Positions 9,548 through 18,618 are shown, numbered from the stretch's first letter. The stretch: 55,623 nt of DNA from Desulfovibrionaceae bacterium (GCA_009773665.1 WSYE01000028.1:1-55623), one strand, 5' to 3'. Numbers and translations: made by a program. The notes: a model not told the origin generated them from the letters alone.

Positions 9548-10669
9548 CTATTGTGCGATGAGTATCCTTCTTGCTATTCCAGCTGCGATTCGCAAAATCT
9601 GTCCAGTAATAGCAGATATGAACTCGAATATCTTTTGTTTCAATGGGCTACAGTTAGATCTCTTGAATGCCTCCAGAATTAAAACCAAGTTGTCAAATGG
9701 TAATTCGAAAAACCAAGTGTCGACTTTAGCCTTTTGTTGTCGGAGTGCTTTATCATACAGACACAAGTCACTTTCGAGCCTGTCTAGTATGCTTAATAGT
9801 TGATTGAAGTCGCTATAGTCTAGTGCTGCATCGATAAGTTCAGGAAACCCCCAAAGCTTGTCGCGCGGGGATAAAGCAAGGCAACCTGCGGAGATTGCTT
9901 CTACTAGTGCCAGTCCTGCGCAAGGTTTTGAATCTGGATGAACTATAAAATACTTTGACCGAAGTTCTAGTTTGTGGATGTCAGATATTGATTTGTAAGA
10001 ATCAAGGATTGTTCCGTACCGAGAAATTCGTACACGATGACTTTGCTGTAGAACAGAATAGCTGTGGTGACTAAAAAATATACAACTGTTCCTTGTAATG
10101 CTTTCATGCTTGTATAAATTCTGTATAGTTGTTGATGATTGGATGTAGTAAGGAAAATCAAGCACAGCCCGTTTTGTGCGAACCATTGACATGTATTGGG
10201 CAGAATTGCGCGATAAACGAAATTTTGCTGGCCTATGGTTGAGAAAAACGTTATACCCATAAAATGGGCTTCCTCTAAAAATAGTGTCAATTCCAGTTGG
10301 GCCGCCTTCAATGAAATAGTAACACCAAAGTACTGTTCTGAATTGTCTAATGATGCGGGTAGGAACTGCAACGTCGATAGCGATAACGATATCATAAAGC
10401 GACCAATCTACTGCCTCAACATTTTCTGCCTTGCCTCCTTCTGGCCAGATAGTCCAGTTTGTAACATATTTCCCCCAAAGTTTCTTGCCGGTTGTGCACT
10501 CTCGGTCAGTTGTTGCATTCACTATTACAACATGACAATCCGCCAGGTCCCAAAGGCCGATAGGTCCAGAGCGCCAATTTGACGAGTTGACTATATCAAT
10601 TAGATTTGGACCAGTTTTAGTAAACAGGTCATAGCAAGATGTTTGTTTGACTATGCATATTTTAAGCAT
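9548..10669 (-). CDS. Probable glycosyltransferase, AT-rich
   Basis: A 373-residue protein that I place only tentatively. The C-terminal half has SKYFIVHPDSKPCAGLALVE followed by AISAGCLALSPRDKLWGFPE, which resembles the donor-binding E-x-AxxxGC region of GT-B enzymes. The N-half has strand-loop patterns but no clear motif. It ends with a hydrophobic or basic tail (ITGQILRIAAGIARRIL) that could be amphipathic and touch the membrane. Codon use is AT-rich, unlike rfbBAC next to it. It is probably a glycan-assembly transferase acquired separately; substrate unknown. Confidence 0.55.
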   Translation of the reverse strand: MLKICIVKQTSCYDLFTKTGPNLIDIVNSSNWRSGPIGLWDLADCHVVIVNATTDRECTTGKKLWGKYVTNWTIWPEGGKAENVEAVDWSLYDIVIAIDVAVPTRIIRQFRTVLWCYYFIEGGPTGIDTIFRGSPFYGYNVFLNHRPAKFRLSRNSAQYMSMVRTKRAVLDFPYYIQSSTTIQNLYKHESITRNSCIFFSHHSYSVLQQSHRVRISRYGTILDSYKSISDIHKLELRSKYFIVHPDSKPCAGLALVEAISAGCLALSPRDKLWGFPELIDAALDYSDFNQLLSILDRLESDLCLYDKALRQQKAKVDTWFFELPFDNLVLILEAFKRSNCSPLKQKIFEFISAITGQILRIAAGIARRILIAQ

Positions 10670-10738
10670 GGTAAACCTGTAAGCCCCCCTGTCTTATTAC
10701 TCTAAGAGTAAGGACTTTGGGGTAGAGGTTCTGGACGG

Positions 10739-10792
10739 TCTGTTTCGTCTCATTCATGGCTCTTCCGTAATCCTGTGGGCCAATCCGTCAAG
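10739..10792. repeat. Repeat matching the window start in inverted orientation
   Basis: Read on the minus strand this segment gives GGATTGGCCC, TACGGAAGAGCCATGAATGA and CAGACCGTCCAGA, nearly the same as bases 1-60. It sits exactly where the tupA-like fragment upstream loses its homology, so it marks an insertion or deletion junction. A frame MNETKQTVQNLYPKVL follows the shared ATG; it might be the start of an intron-encoded reverse transcriptase, but that is only a guess. Confidence 0.5.
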
Positions 10793-10834
10793 TGAGTTGT
10801 GGGTCGGGCCGTGTGCCTTTCTTGATAATCTATT

Positions 10835-11067
10835 TGTGCATACTGCTTAACATGGGCCTTATCGCTAACGAATTGGCGCAGAGGATCAAGCGCTTCCGGG
10901 CTTAACTTGAGACGTAATAGGTGCTCATTAAAGGTGCGAGGGTCGCGAAGGTTTGGGAAACACCGGTGCTTTATTGGATATGGCGATATCGAAACGAGCA
11001 TGTCAATTGCCGACCATGCTGGCAATACTGATATCATGCGCAACAGCGCTGAACGGAGTGCAGACAT
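10835..11067 (-). pseudogene. TupA-like ATP-grasp N-terminal fragment
   Basis: The minus strand encodes CFPNLRDPRTFNEHLLRLKL and LDPLRQFVSDKAHVK, which align with FPNILHPQTFNELLLCIKI and YNPLRQFICDKEFVK of the intact gene at 28866-29792. Only the first ~75 residues survive; homology stops at the repeat at 10739-10792, and the ATP-binding part is missing. This is therefore a truncated paralogue, with a start at the ATG ending at 11067. Confidence 0.75.
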
Positions 11068-11129
11068 TACATACACATACGTTTGTTGTGTGGCGCATAT
11101 TTAGTTTGGTAAATTGACGCATCATGGTT

Positions 11130-12293
11130 TCAAGCGCTTTTTTTGTGATCAATTCCAGATGCGCGCAAGAGTCTCCATGGATATTTGTTGTCCAACAGAT
11201 CATAGAATAGCGCCTCATATTGATCCGTAATGTGCTCCCATGAATAGTGCTTAAGAACGCGTTGTCTCGCCCCTTGCTTAAACCCATCAAGCTCGTGAAT
11301 ATGATCCAGGCTCCACTGCATCATCTCAGCGAGTGACGACTGTTCCAGTGTGTAATATATTCCGAATTCCTGAAGTACATCGTGATTGAATGGGATGTCG
11401 CTGGCTATTGTCAGGCATCCTGCGGCCATGGTCTGAAGTAGAGCTGGATTCGTGCCGCCAACGGAATTGCCGTGGATGTAAGCGTGGCAGTATGCCCAGA
11501 GTTGACCGAGCAGTTCTTGATCGTAGATGAAACCTGGCAGAATAATGTTCTCTCCGGCCGCAGCCATGATCTTGTCCACATAGTCCCCACCGTAGGGGTT
11601 CCCTCCGACGAGTACCAACTTCTTGTCCGTGTTTAGGCGGTTGTAAGCCTCAATGGTCAGCAGAGGGTAGTTTTCTGGTTCGAAGCGCGTAATCTGCAAG
11701 AAGTAGCCGCCAGGCACCAGGCCGAGTTCCTTGAGCCGGTCCGGTGACTTCGGCTGCTGCACGTATGCCCCGTAGGCTATTTCCGAGGAATCTACCCCGT
11801 GAGTCTTGAGATAGTAGTCATGGATGCCCTTCGAGTCCGAGACGATCCGGTTGGCAATGAAGCACGACAGCTTTTCTGCTGCCTTGAAATAGGATTTGCC
11901 CAGGCGGTTCCACTTTGATCTACGCCATTCTAGTCCGTCTGTGTTGACGGCGATGCGTTTGCCGAACAGGCGCAAGGGGAACAGCATAAGGCTGTTTGCG
12001 GCGTTGAACACCATGTGCACGTCGTACTGCATGAAGAGGGCGTGCCAGCAGCTCAGGAACGTGTGGGACAACGTGTCTAGAGTCTTCATTCGGATGTTGG
12101 GCAGAAAGATGCGCCGAACGCCCTCCCATTCTGGGGTGCGCTCCATATAATAGCTGCAGCGGCAGTAAACGGTGACTGAGTGTCCCCTTTGGGCTAGGCG
12201 CCGACCGATCTCGTGCACGCAGGTCTCGAACCCGCCGTACTTTGCCGGTACTCCTCGAGTTCCGATGAGGGCGATGGACAGCACTCGGGTCAC
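11130..12293 (-). CDS. Glycosyltransferase, DUF1972/GT4 type
   Basis: A 387-residue protein whose N-terminus IALIGTRGVPAKYGGFETCV is the signature of DUF1972-domain transferases, many of which are rhamnosyltransferases. The GT4 C-domain has KKLVLVGGNPYGGDY (about 227-241), YIHGNSVGGTNPALLQTMAA (about 273-292) and a conserved glutamate-free donor loop. It is a cytoplasmic enzyme that probably adds a deoxyhexose to the repeat unit, which fits the dTDP- and GDP-deoxysugar genes nearby. Its start overlaps the preceding methyltransferase stop by 4 bases; it is the last of a four-gene operon that begins at 15625. Confidence 0.88.
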   Translation of the reverse strand: MTRVLSIALIGTRGVPAKYGGFETCVHEIGRRLAQRGHSVTVYCRCSYYMERTPEWEGVRRIFLPNIRMKTLDTLSHTFLSCWHALFMQYDVHMVFNAANSLMLFPLRLFGKRIAVNTDGLEWRRSKWNRLGKSYFKAAEKLSCFIANRIVSDSKGIHDYYLKTHGVDSSEIAYGAYVQQPKSPDRLKELGLVPGGYFLQITRFEPENYPLLTIEAYNRLNTDKKLVLVGGNPYGGDYVDKIMAAAGENIILPGFIYDQELLGQLWAYCHAYIHGNSVGGTNPALLQTMAAGCLTIASDIPFNHDVLQEFGIYYTLEQSSLAEMMQWSLDHIHELDGFKQGARQRVLKHYSWEHITDQYEALFYDLLDNKYPWRLLRASGIDHKKSA

Positions 12294-13273
12294 TGGAGGC
12301 TCTCCTTGGCTGGGCTCTTCTTGAGGTACACGGTAATGTGGTCAGACTTGAGGCGGTTGACGCCGGGAACCAGGGCCAGGAGGCTTGAAAGAACATACGC
12401 TGCAGCGGTACCCCAGGGGATGCCCCCGTGCCTGCGTCGCAGGTTTAGTAGGTGCTTGTGCAATCGACCTGGGCTCAAGGCCTTCAGGGGCGAGGCGTGC
12501 TCCTCCTTGAATATGATGAAGCCACAGGATTTCGCCAGCACCCGCAAGGCCCTACTGTTAAGGTGGACGAGGTGCGTGGGGGCCTGGAAGGCGTACCAGC
12601 AGTATTTTAGTAAGTAAAAGTCTAGGCACTCATTGCAGGCCACGGAGATGATCAGGGTGCCGTCGTCCGCCAGAAGGCCCTTCAGGAAATCTAGGGTCTG
12701 CCGCGGGGTGTGCAGGTGCTCCAGCACTTGGTTCAAGATTTTCACGTCGTACGGCTCCGGGGGCGCTAGACTGGCAAGGCCGCCGGTGTAGACACGCCTG
12801 GCGCTCTGGGCGGCCAGTCGCGTGGACTCGACGTCCACTTCGAAGCCGTCCATGATGAAGCAGAAACGGATGAATTGACGGAGGAGCCTGCCGTTTCCGC
12901 AGCCGAAATCGAGCATCGTCGCTCCAGGCCTCCGTAGCGGTGGGAACATGTTGACCTGCGGATGGAGCAGCCAGTGCAGGGCCTGGTCTGCTGGGCTCCT
13001 GCTCAATCCATAGCACCAGCGGCAGATGCGTTCCTGCATCTTGGAGGCCAGGGTGTCGCCACTGTCCAGGGTGTGCGTGTAGTACTGTTTGGGGTAGTAC
13101 TCTCCCATAGCTTCAGGCGTAGGATGGATGGCGAGAAAGCATCCCGTGCAGTCGAGGCAGCGAGCAACCCTGAACTGTCCCGCAAGGTCATGCAGTGTAT
13201 CCTTAGCGTGGATATATAAAAAATTATTTCCACCGGCGCAAGTAGGGCAAGAGTCGAGGTGTTCCAACTTCAA
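12290..13273 (-). CDS. SAM methyltransferase with N-terminal Cys motif
   Basis: A 327-residue protein. CPTCAGG (about 9-15) and CLDCTGC (about 39-45) form a likely zinc site, MLDFGCGNGRLLRQF (about 119-133) is SAM motif I, and LNQVLEHLHTPRQTLDFLKG (about 190-209) is the post-motif helix typical of Methyltransf_23. A hydrophobic segment near 300-313 (YVLSSLLALVPGV) could be a membrane anchor. It lies in an operon of transferases, overlapping the next gene by ATGA and following the previous one by 4 bases. Methylation of a sugar or of the growing chain end is inferred. Confidence 0.82.
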   Translation of the reverse strand: MKLEHLDSCPTCAGGNNFLYIHAKDTLHDLAGQFRVARCLDCTGCFLAIHPTPEAMGEYYPKQYYTHTLDSGDTLASKMQERICRWCYGLSRSPADQALHWLLHPQVNMFPPLRRPGATMLDFGCGNGRLLRQFIRFCFIMDGFEVDVESTRLAAQSARRVYTGGLASLAPPEPYDVKILNQVLEHLHTPRQTLDFLKGLLADDGTLIISVACNECLDFYLLKYCWYAFQAPTHLVHLNSRALRVLAKSCGFIIFKEEHASPLKALSPGRLHKHLLNLRRRHGGIPWGTAAAYVLSSLLALVPGVNRLKSDHITVYLKKSPAKESLQ

Positions 13274-13277
13274 GACA

Positions 13278-14534
13278 CTATCCCCCCCAGCTTGTCTTCA
13301 GTACCGAGCGCAAGATCGTCATGAGCGTGTCATAATGCGCCTTGGGCGAGAACTCCGTGTCCAGATGCTCGCGGGCCTTCCTGCCCAGCTGCGCCAGTTG
13401 CGCAGGGTGTTCCATGGCCCAGATGAGCTTCTCGCGAAGGTCGCCGACGTCAGCGGCCTTGTACAGCAGCCCGGTCTGCCCGTCGCGCACCAGTTCGGAG
13501 AAGCAGCCGTGGTCCGGGGCGATAACCGGCTTGCCGTGGGCATAAGCCTCCAGCAGAACGTTAGGCAGGTTGTCGTACCAGATGGAGGGGATCACCACGC
13601 AGCGGGAGGCGCGGATGTGCCCCGCAAGCTCCTCCTTGGTCATGAACTCGTGAAGCTCCATGTCGGGAGTCAACTGCCGCTGCAGGGAGCGGGCGTATTC
13701 GGTCTCGCCTTGCCCGCCGACGAGTACGAGCTTGGGCTTGTCTCCCCGGATAGTGGAGTAGGCCTGTAGGAGGTGGTGTACGCCCTTTTCGACAACGAAA
13801 CGGCCGAAGTACAGGATGTGCCCGCCCTCGCCGTAGCTCGGCTCCACGCGGCTCGCATCGGTGAAGGTGGGGAGCAGGTGCAGCTTTTCGCGGGGGAAGC
13901 CCGCTTCAGCGAAGCGCTCCAGCGTGAACCGGGCCGGAAAGGCGAAGGCGTCGATGCGGTCGCGGCAGCGCAGCAGCCGGTGCATGGCCAGGGCCGCCGC
14001 CTTTATTGAGCTGCCGAGGACGGACTGGTTGACGCAGCGCTTGCACACCGCGTTGCCGAACCCTCCGCCGAGGCAAAGTTGGCAGACCTGCTCACCGTCG
14101 AAGAGGTGCCCCTGCGGGCAGATGAGGCTGAAGTCTGACACGCGCAGCACCACCGGCAGGCCCCTGGACTTGAAACCGTCCAGCACAGCGGGGGACATCT
14201 TGTTCATGAACTGCAGGGAGTAGGCGATGTCCGCCCGGGCGAAGTCGGCGAAGGCGCGGGCCTTGAGGAAGGCCTCCGGGCAGTAGAACTGCCGGGAAAG
14301 CAGTCGGAGGATCGTCATGGGGGTCTTGCGGTACTCGTGGGCGTATACGCTGTGCTCGTCAGCGATGGGCGAGAGGAAGCGTTTCTCGAAGGGATTCGGG
14401 ACGTTTCTGGCTGAGCGCACTGAGAAGGGCAGTACCTCGTGTCCGTTGGCCTCCAGCATGGGCTTGATAGCGAACAGGTATTTTTCCGGTCCGCCGGAGA
14501 TGAAGTAGCGGTAGTTGGAGAGGATTATCCGCAC
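13278..14534 (-). CDS. Glycosyltransferase family 4
   Basis: A 418-residue GT-B enzyme if the GTG at 14534 is used. That start is preferred because RIILSNYRYFISGGPEKYLF follows directly; the longer open frame to 14762 only shadows the previous gene. A cysteine-rich insert CPQGHLFDGEQVCQLCLGGG and CKRC (about 137-165) is seen in a subgroup of these enzymes. The C-domain has ILYFGRFVVEKGVHHLLQAY and SIWYDNLPNVLLEAYAHGKP, the donor-binding region. It overlaps the upstream gene by 10 bases. The transferred sugar is unknown. Confidence 0.88.
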   Translation of the reverse strand: MRIILSNYRYFISGGPEKYLFAIKPMLEANGHEVLPFSVRSARNVPNPFEKRFLSPIADEHSVYAHEYRKTPMTILRLLSRQFYCPEAFLKARAFADFARADIAYSLQFMNKMSPAVLDGFKSRGLPVVLRVSDFSLICPQGHLFDGEQVCQLCLGGGFGNAVCKRCVNQSVLGSSIKAAALAMHRLLRCRDRIDAFAFPARFTLERFAEAGFPREKLHLLPTFTDASRVEPSYGEGGHILYFGRFVVEKGVHHLLQAYSTIRGDKPKLVLVGGQGETEYARSLQRQLTPDMELHEFMTKEELAGHIRASRCVVIPSIWYDNLPNVLLEAYAHGKPVIAPDHGCFSELVRDGQTGLLYKAADVGDLREKLIWAMEHPAQLAQLGRKAREHLDTEFSPKAHYDTLMTILRSVLKTSWGG

Positions 14535-15625
14535 ATGTGCCCCTGCCCGAAAGCGAGCTCCAACTCGCGCCGCACGTCTGCGATGACGCCTGCCAGCTGC
14601 TCGTAGAATGCCTCTTCGGTGAGCTTTTCTATGAAATGCTTCCGTGCCGAGCACCCCCGGCTTAGGAGCTCCTCTCGGGTCAGGACCGAAAGCTGGGCCT
14701 GCAAATCCGCCAGATCCCGGAAGGACGCTAAGAAGCTCAGCTGGTCCGCTCGGAGAACCCATTCATTCAAAAAGTCGTTCTTAGTTATGAAGATTGGGAT
14801 GCTGGCCTGCATGGCCTGAAGGCACACCAACTGCCCGGAGACGACCTGCGCGTCATGCAGGGGCAGCAGCACGGCCTTGGCCCCCATGAGTAAGTTCTCG
14901 AAGTCCTTGCCATAGGCGTCCGTCACCGTGTGCAGGTTGGGGGGCAGGGGGGCGAGTTCGGCCGCAGCCTGGGGCAGGCAAGCGATGCGGAATTCCTTCT
15001 GGGGCATCCGTAGCGCCAGGGCCTTGAGCAGCGGGTAGTTGCGGTTGCTCGCTCCGTAGGATAAGTAGTAGCTCCCCGGTTCCGGGGAGGCGGCCATACG
15101 AGCCTCAACGTGCTCGCTATGGGTGGAAAAGCTGGTGAGCACGACGCTCTTTTCCGGCGGCGTGGGGGCGTACAGCCCGTCCCGCGAACTCATGAAGAAG
15201 ACTTTGTGGACCTCGTCCGCGCGGATCATACGCAGCATGAGCCATTGCTTCAGGCGGGTGAGTCGCGCCTGGGAGCTCGGCTTGAAGATGACGTAGACCA
15301 CCAACATGAGTCGTCGTGCAAAGGGCCACAGGAGGGAGAGCAGGGACAGGTAGAGGGCGATGCACTGCTGCCAGACGAAGATGAAGTTGTGCCTGCGCCG
15401 CAGGAAAATCCCGAGCTCAGCGATGCGGAGATAGCTGGCGTGCCGGTGCAGGGAGCCCTTGCGTATGGAGGTCTCAGCGATGCGGTACTCCACGCGCGCC
15501 CAGCGTCCCCGGAACAGGGCTTCCAGGCACTCGCTCCGCCCCGCGTCGCCGAGGAAGAGCAACCGCGCCGGAGCGGAGAGGGAAGGCTTCTCGCCTGTGC
15601 ATTGTGGGCTTGGGGCCATAAACAC
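14525..15625 (-). CDS. Glycosyltransferase-like protein
   Basis: A 366-residue protein, first in a tight four-gene operon. The C-half reads YYLSYGASNRNYPLLKALAL, then LLMGAKAVLLPLHDAQVVSG and QLVCLQAMQASIPIFIT, a GT-B donor-domain pattern. The N-half has a hydrophobic segment near 91-112 (LYLSLLSLLWPFARRLMLVV) that may bind membrane. The start is at 15625 or, two codons on, at 15619. It is probably a glycosyltransferase of a divergent GT4-like family; the family call rests on the C-half only. Confidence 0.65.
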   Translation of the reverse strand: MFMAPSPQCTGEKPSLSAPARLLFLGDAGRSECLEALFRGRWARVEYRIAETSIRKGSLHRHASYLRIAELGIFLRRRHNFIFVWQQCIALYLSLLSLLWPFARRLMLVVYVIFKPSSQARLTRLKQWLMLRMIRADEVHKVFFMSSRDGLYAPTPPEKSVVLTSFSTHSEHVEARMAASPEPGSYYLSYGASNRNYPLLKALALRMPQKEFRIACLPQAAAELAPLPPNLHTVTDAYGKDFENLLMGAKAVLLPLHDAQVVSGQLVCLQAMQASIPIFITKNDFLNEWVLRADQLSFLASFRDLADLQAQLSVLTREELLSRGCSARKHFIEKLTEEAFYEQLAGVIADVRRELELAFGQGHMCG

Positions 15626-15660
15626 TCCGTTGTCGTGGGCTGGGCGAAGGACGGTTGCGG

Positions 15661-17604
15661 CTACTGACCACCGTACCTGATGGTCGTGATGCTGTGGGGT
15701 TCCAGGGTGACTTCTGTGTTGTCCTTCAGCGAGATCTTCTTCACCCGAACAGCGACGTTCCCCGGATCCTTCTCGTTGTCCGCCTCCATCCCATCGGCGT
15801 TTTTGGCGTTCAGTACCTCCAGGGTCGCCACGCCACCCGCAGCCTTGAACCTACCCACGGCGATACGCGTGGCGATGGCGGCCTTCGGGTGCCGGTTCAC
15901 GAGGGTCAAAGCAAGCTCCTTGCCGACCGGGTCGTAGCTGGCGATCCCGTCCAGATAAGGGTTGCCGGACGTAGCTTTCCCGAAGGGCGTGGTTTGCAGA
16001 AGCGAGGTGTCGAAGGTCGGCGAGCCAATGCTCAGTTCCACCCTCGCCCGGCCCGCATGGACTGCATACATTTGAAGCACGTAAAACGTTGGGGACAGGT
16101 GCCCGTCGGGGTATACCAACGCGAAACCCATAACCCCCCCCCCGTATAGGACCCAATGCGTGAACAGGAGGACTTCCTTGCGCACCAGAGCGTTCATGTG
16201 GCTTGCCATCCAGAGCGCGGCCTTGAGCTTCCGAGATTCGTTGGCGTCCGCCTGGGCCTCAGTCGAGACGCCATATCCGGTGTTGCTCTCGGTAACGGCG
16301 ATGGGGAGGTCGGGGAAGATCTTGCGCAACAGGGCGATATGCTCCTCGATGAGGCGGTTGTTGGCGAAGAGCCAGTTGTACTCAAGCTCGGGACTCTGCC
16401 ACACGTCCACGACCTTGCGGCCCGCCCCGGCGACCCACACAGACTTCACGAAGAGGTTGCAGTCTCCGATGCCGGGGAGGCTCCTGTCGTTGACGTATTT
16501 GAGGGTGATGGTGTTCTGGCCTTTTCGCAGCGTGGCTCGGCTTGTGAACGGGGCGAGGCTGGCCGAGGAGACACTAATTTGCTGCGTAAGGGCGCCGTTC
16601 ACAATGACTTGCATCAGCGGCCACTCAAGGGCCTTGTCACCGCGCGCCTCGATGGTGATGTCACATGGCCCGTCAGCGGGCCAATCGAAGGTGCGGGTGC
16701 TCTCCGCGTTGCTCCAGAATCGAGTCATCGGCTTCAGCGTGTCGACGTTGCTGTAGTAGTGCATGACGAGGAAGTCGAAATGCTTCGCTTGGATATCCAG
16801 GGCGCGTATTTGCTGTTCGTTCATATATAGGAAGGAGTCTCCCACGAGGCCAACCTTGATGGAGGGATCCCTGGCCTTCATGGCCTTGCTGTATTCAACA
16901 GCCTTAGGAAGGTAGTTCTTGTCGCGGAGCATATTGATCTCGTTGCCCACCTCCCAATATTTCACCTGCATCGGCTTTTTGAGGCCGTGCTGGGCGCGGA
17001 GCCAAGCGAAATACCCGGCAGGGGCCGCGTCGCCGCCCTGGAAGGCGGTCTCGGTCCAGTTGGGCTGGGCCAATGGCGCGGACACGTTGCAGTATTCGAC
17101 CCAGTTGGCGGCCTCCTGCGGGGTCCCGCTCTTGTAGTTGACGGTGATGATCTTCTCGGTGTTTAGGACCCCGGCCACTGCTTCAAACTCCAGCGTTCCG
17201 AAGAAGTTCCTGAACTTGCGGCCGAATTCGTCCGTGTTGTTCACTCGCCTGCCAAGCGGACCCACGCCGAAGCGCCAGTGATAGTGGTCGCTCGTGTTGC
17301 CACCGGGAAAGCGGAGGATGTGCAGAGACATCTCGCGGCAGCGAGCGAGCAGAGCTTGGTTCAGTTGAGGCGTCATGCCCTGGCCCATCTTCAGCATATG
17401 ATTCTGCCTGGGCTTCTTGTCGATATCCAATTCATTCCAGACATGCAGGTTTGTGCCAATAAGCATAAGCGGGATAGTCTTTCCGCTAACGGCCTTCAGT
17501 TCCACAGTGCCGCGCAGGATGTCGGACGCAAGCCCCTGGGCTGGCACGATGGCAGCGAGGCAAGTTATGAGGGCCAACGCAAGGGTGACAAGGGCGTGAC
17601 GCAT
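15661..17604 (-). CDS. Exported GH51-like glycosidase with inserted CBM60-like domain
   Basis: A 647-residue protein with a signal peptide (hydrophobic LVTLALALITCLAAIVPAQG). A TIM-barrel of the alpha-L-arabinofuranosidase type follows: LRFPGGNTSDHYHW, then YWEVGNEIN (acid/base Glu near 220) and AVTESNTGYG (probable nucleophile Glu near 440). Between these, at about 310-390, sits CDITIEARGDKALEWPLMQV to DCNLFVKSVWV, which resembles the Ca-dependent xylan-binding CBM60 fold. A C-terminal beta-sandwich ends the protein. AGGAGG nine bases before the ATG at 17604 fixes the start; 17625 would begin inside it. A ten-G tract in the coding strand (16134-16143) encodes GGG. It may trim or edit the cell's own polysaccharide. 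The substrate is inferred only. Confidence 0.75.
   Translation of the reverse strand: MRHALVTLALALITCLAAIVPAQGLASDILRGTVELKAVSGKTIPLMLIGTNLHVWNELDIDKKPRQNHMLKMGQGMTPQLNQALLARCREMSLHILRFPGGNTSDHYHWRFGVGPLGRRVNNTDEFGRKFRNFFGTLEFEAVAGVLNTEKIITVNYKSGTPQEAANWVEYCNVSAPLAQPNWTETAFQGGDAAPAGYFAWLRAQHGLKKPMQVKYWEVGNEINMLRDKNYLPKAVEYSKAMKARDPSIKVGLVGDSFLYMNEQQIRALDIQAKHFDFLVMHYYSNVDTLKPMTRFWSNAESTRTFDWPADGPCDITIEARGDKALEWPLMQVIVNGALTQQISVSSASLAPFTSRATLRKGQNTITLKYVNDRSLPGIGDCNLFVKSVWVAGAGRKVVDVWQSPELEYNWLFANNRLIEEHIALLRKIFPDLPIAVTESNTGYGVSTEAQADANESRKLKAALWMASHMNALVRKEVLLFTHWVLYGGGVMGFALVYPDGHLSPTFYVLQMYAVHAGRARVELSIGSPTFDTSLLQTTPFGKATSGNPYLDGIASYDPVGKELALTLVNRHPKAAIATRIAVGRFKAAGGVATLEVLNAKNADGMEADNEKDPGNVAVRVKKISLKDNTEVTLEPHSITTIRYGGQ
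16134..16143. repeat. Ten-base G/C homopolymer inside the GH51-like gene
   Basis: Ten consecutive C on the plus strand (ten G in the sense of the gene) encode part of VLYGGGVMG. A tract this long in coding sequence is prone to slippage, so loss or gain of one base would switch the enzyme off. Confidence 0.85.
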
Positions 17605-18213
17605 GCTTACGTGCCTCCTGTTCATGCAGTCAGCATGACAGCGGTTGGGTTGGTCTTGGCGCTGCTACTGGGGTGCCTAGTCCGGCGCGGAGCACCACGT
17701 ATGCGGTCGGCCTAGTGCGGGGCGTTCTTCCGGCACAACGCAACATTAGCGCATAACGTGCCCTGTGGCAAGGTGCGCAATGCTGAATCCGACAGTGCAG
17801 AACATGCATCATACGGCCCGGCGGGAGCTGGTTGGGGGCTCGCCCATGCTGTCTGCAGACCCCGCTCCAGTGGGATTGACACCCAGCCCTGAAAGCAGGA
17901 AGGCGGGGTAGCGTGCGGTCCTAGGGTGGAAATGTCCGGCTCTTTGCATTTGGCACCGGTTAAAAGCATTGTTGGGGATTCACGTGGAGTGCTGCACTAG
18001 AGCAAGAGATATATGAGTGCCATGCGTCGTACAATTTGGACTTGTCTGATCCTATTCTCCTGCAGTGTGACTTCTTCAAGGCACTTGTCAAGGAGTTAGT
18101 GCTGGGAAGCATTACCTCTTGCGCGCTGAAAAAGCGCGGCGCAGACTAAAATTCGAAAATGCAGTAATGCTGTAGGCAAAGTTTGTCATCAGCGTATGAT
18201 TGTCGCCGCATAT
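17605..18213. other. Gap without recognisable gene
   Basis: About 600 bases between the GH51-like gene and the chimeric pseudogene. I looked on both strands for coding pattern, transposase fragments and a sigma-54-type promoter (TTGGCAC near 17948 has wrong spacing) and found nothing I can support. The minus strand part near 17605-17750 should hold the promoter of the GH51-like gene. Confidence 0.5.
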
Positions 18214-18570
18214 CTACATGATGTGGTTGATGATGTAGATGAGGTCTGCAGAGCCGACACGCCCTCCGTATCTCGCGGTGAAGGCCTCATCGCGCGCGAT
18301 GCGCTCATGGAGGGCGCGAAAGTAGTCAATGTCGGGTGACATCAGGATCGGTGCGGCCACGCGTATCAACCATTCCGGCCAGTCCCACCATCTGGCTTCA
18401 ACTGGTTTCAAGGAAGAGTCCGATGGTTTCAGGCGGGAACCTGTGTCGTAGCGCCTTTGCGGGAGATCCCGCCGCGATGGCGCAAGCAGGAACGTCTTTT
18501 GTGACGAGTCCGAGAGGCCGGCCGCAGCGACCAGGCCCACGTAGCCGGTGCCGACGATACAAACGTTCAT
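18214..18570 (-). pseudogene. Chimera: UDP-sugar dehydrogenase start joined to hexapeptide acyltransferase tail
   Basis: The frame opens MNVCIVGTGYVGLVAAAGLS, the NAD-binding start of UDP-glucose 6-dehydrogenase. After ~20 codons the sequence becomes the C-terminal part of a xenobiotic/chloramphenicol-type hexapeptide acyltransferase: in the neighbouring frame TKDVPACAIAAGSPAKALRH, then, after another frame change, WWDWPEWLIRVAAPILMSPD. Two genes were fused by deletion or recombination and the tail is frameshifted. Neither product can be functional. Confidence 0.8.
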
Positions 18571-18618
18571 GCTCCCCCAAACTCGGCTGTATCAATAATA
18601 ATCAAGAAAATATTTATA

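Noticed and set aside
17940-17975. Sigma-54-type promoter TTGGCAC...GC
   Set aside because: The spacing between GG and GC is 12, not 10 bases.
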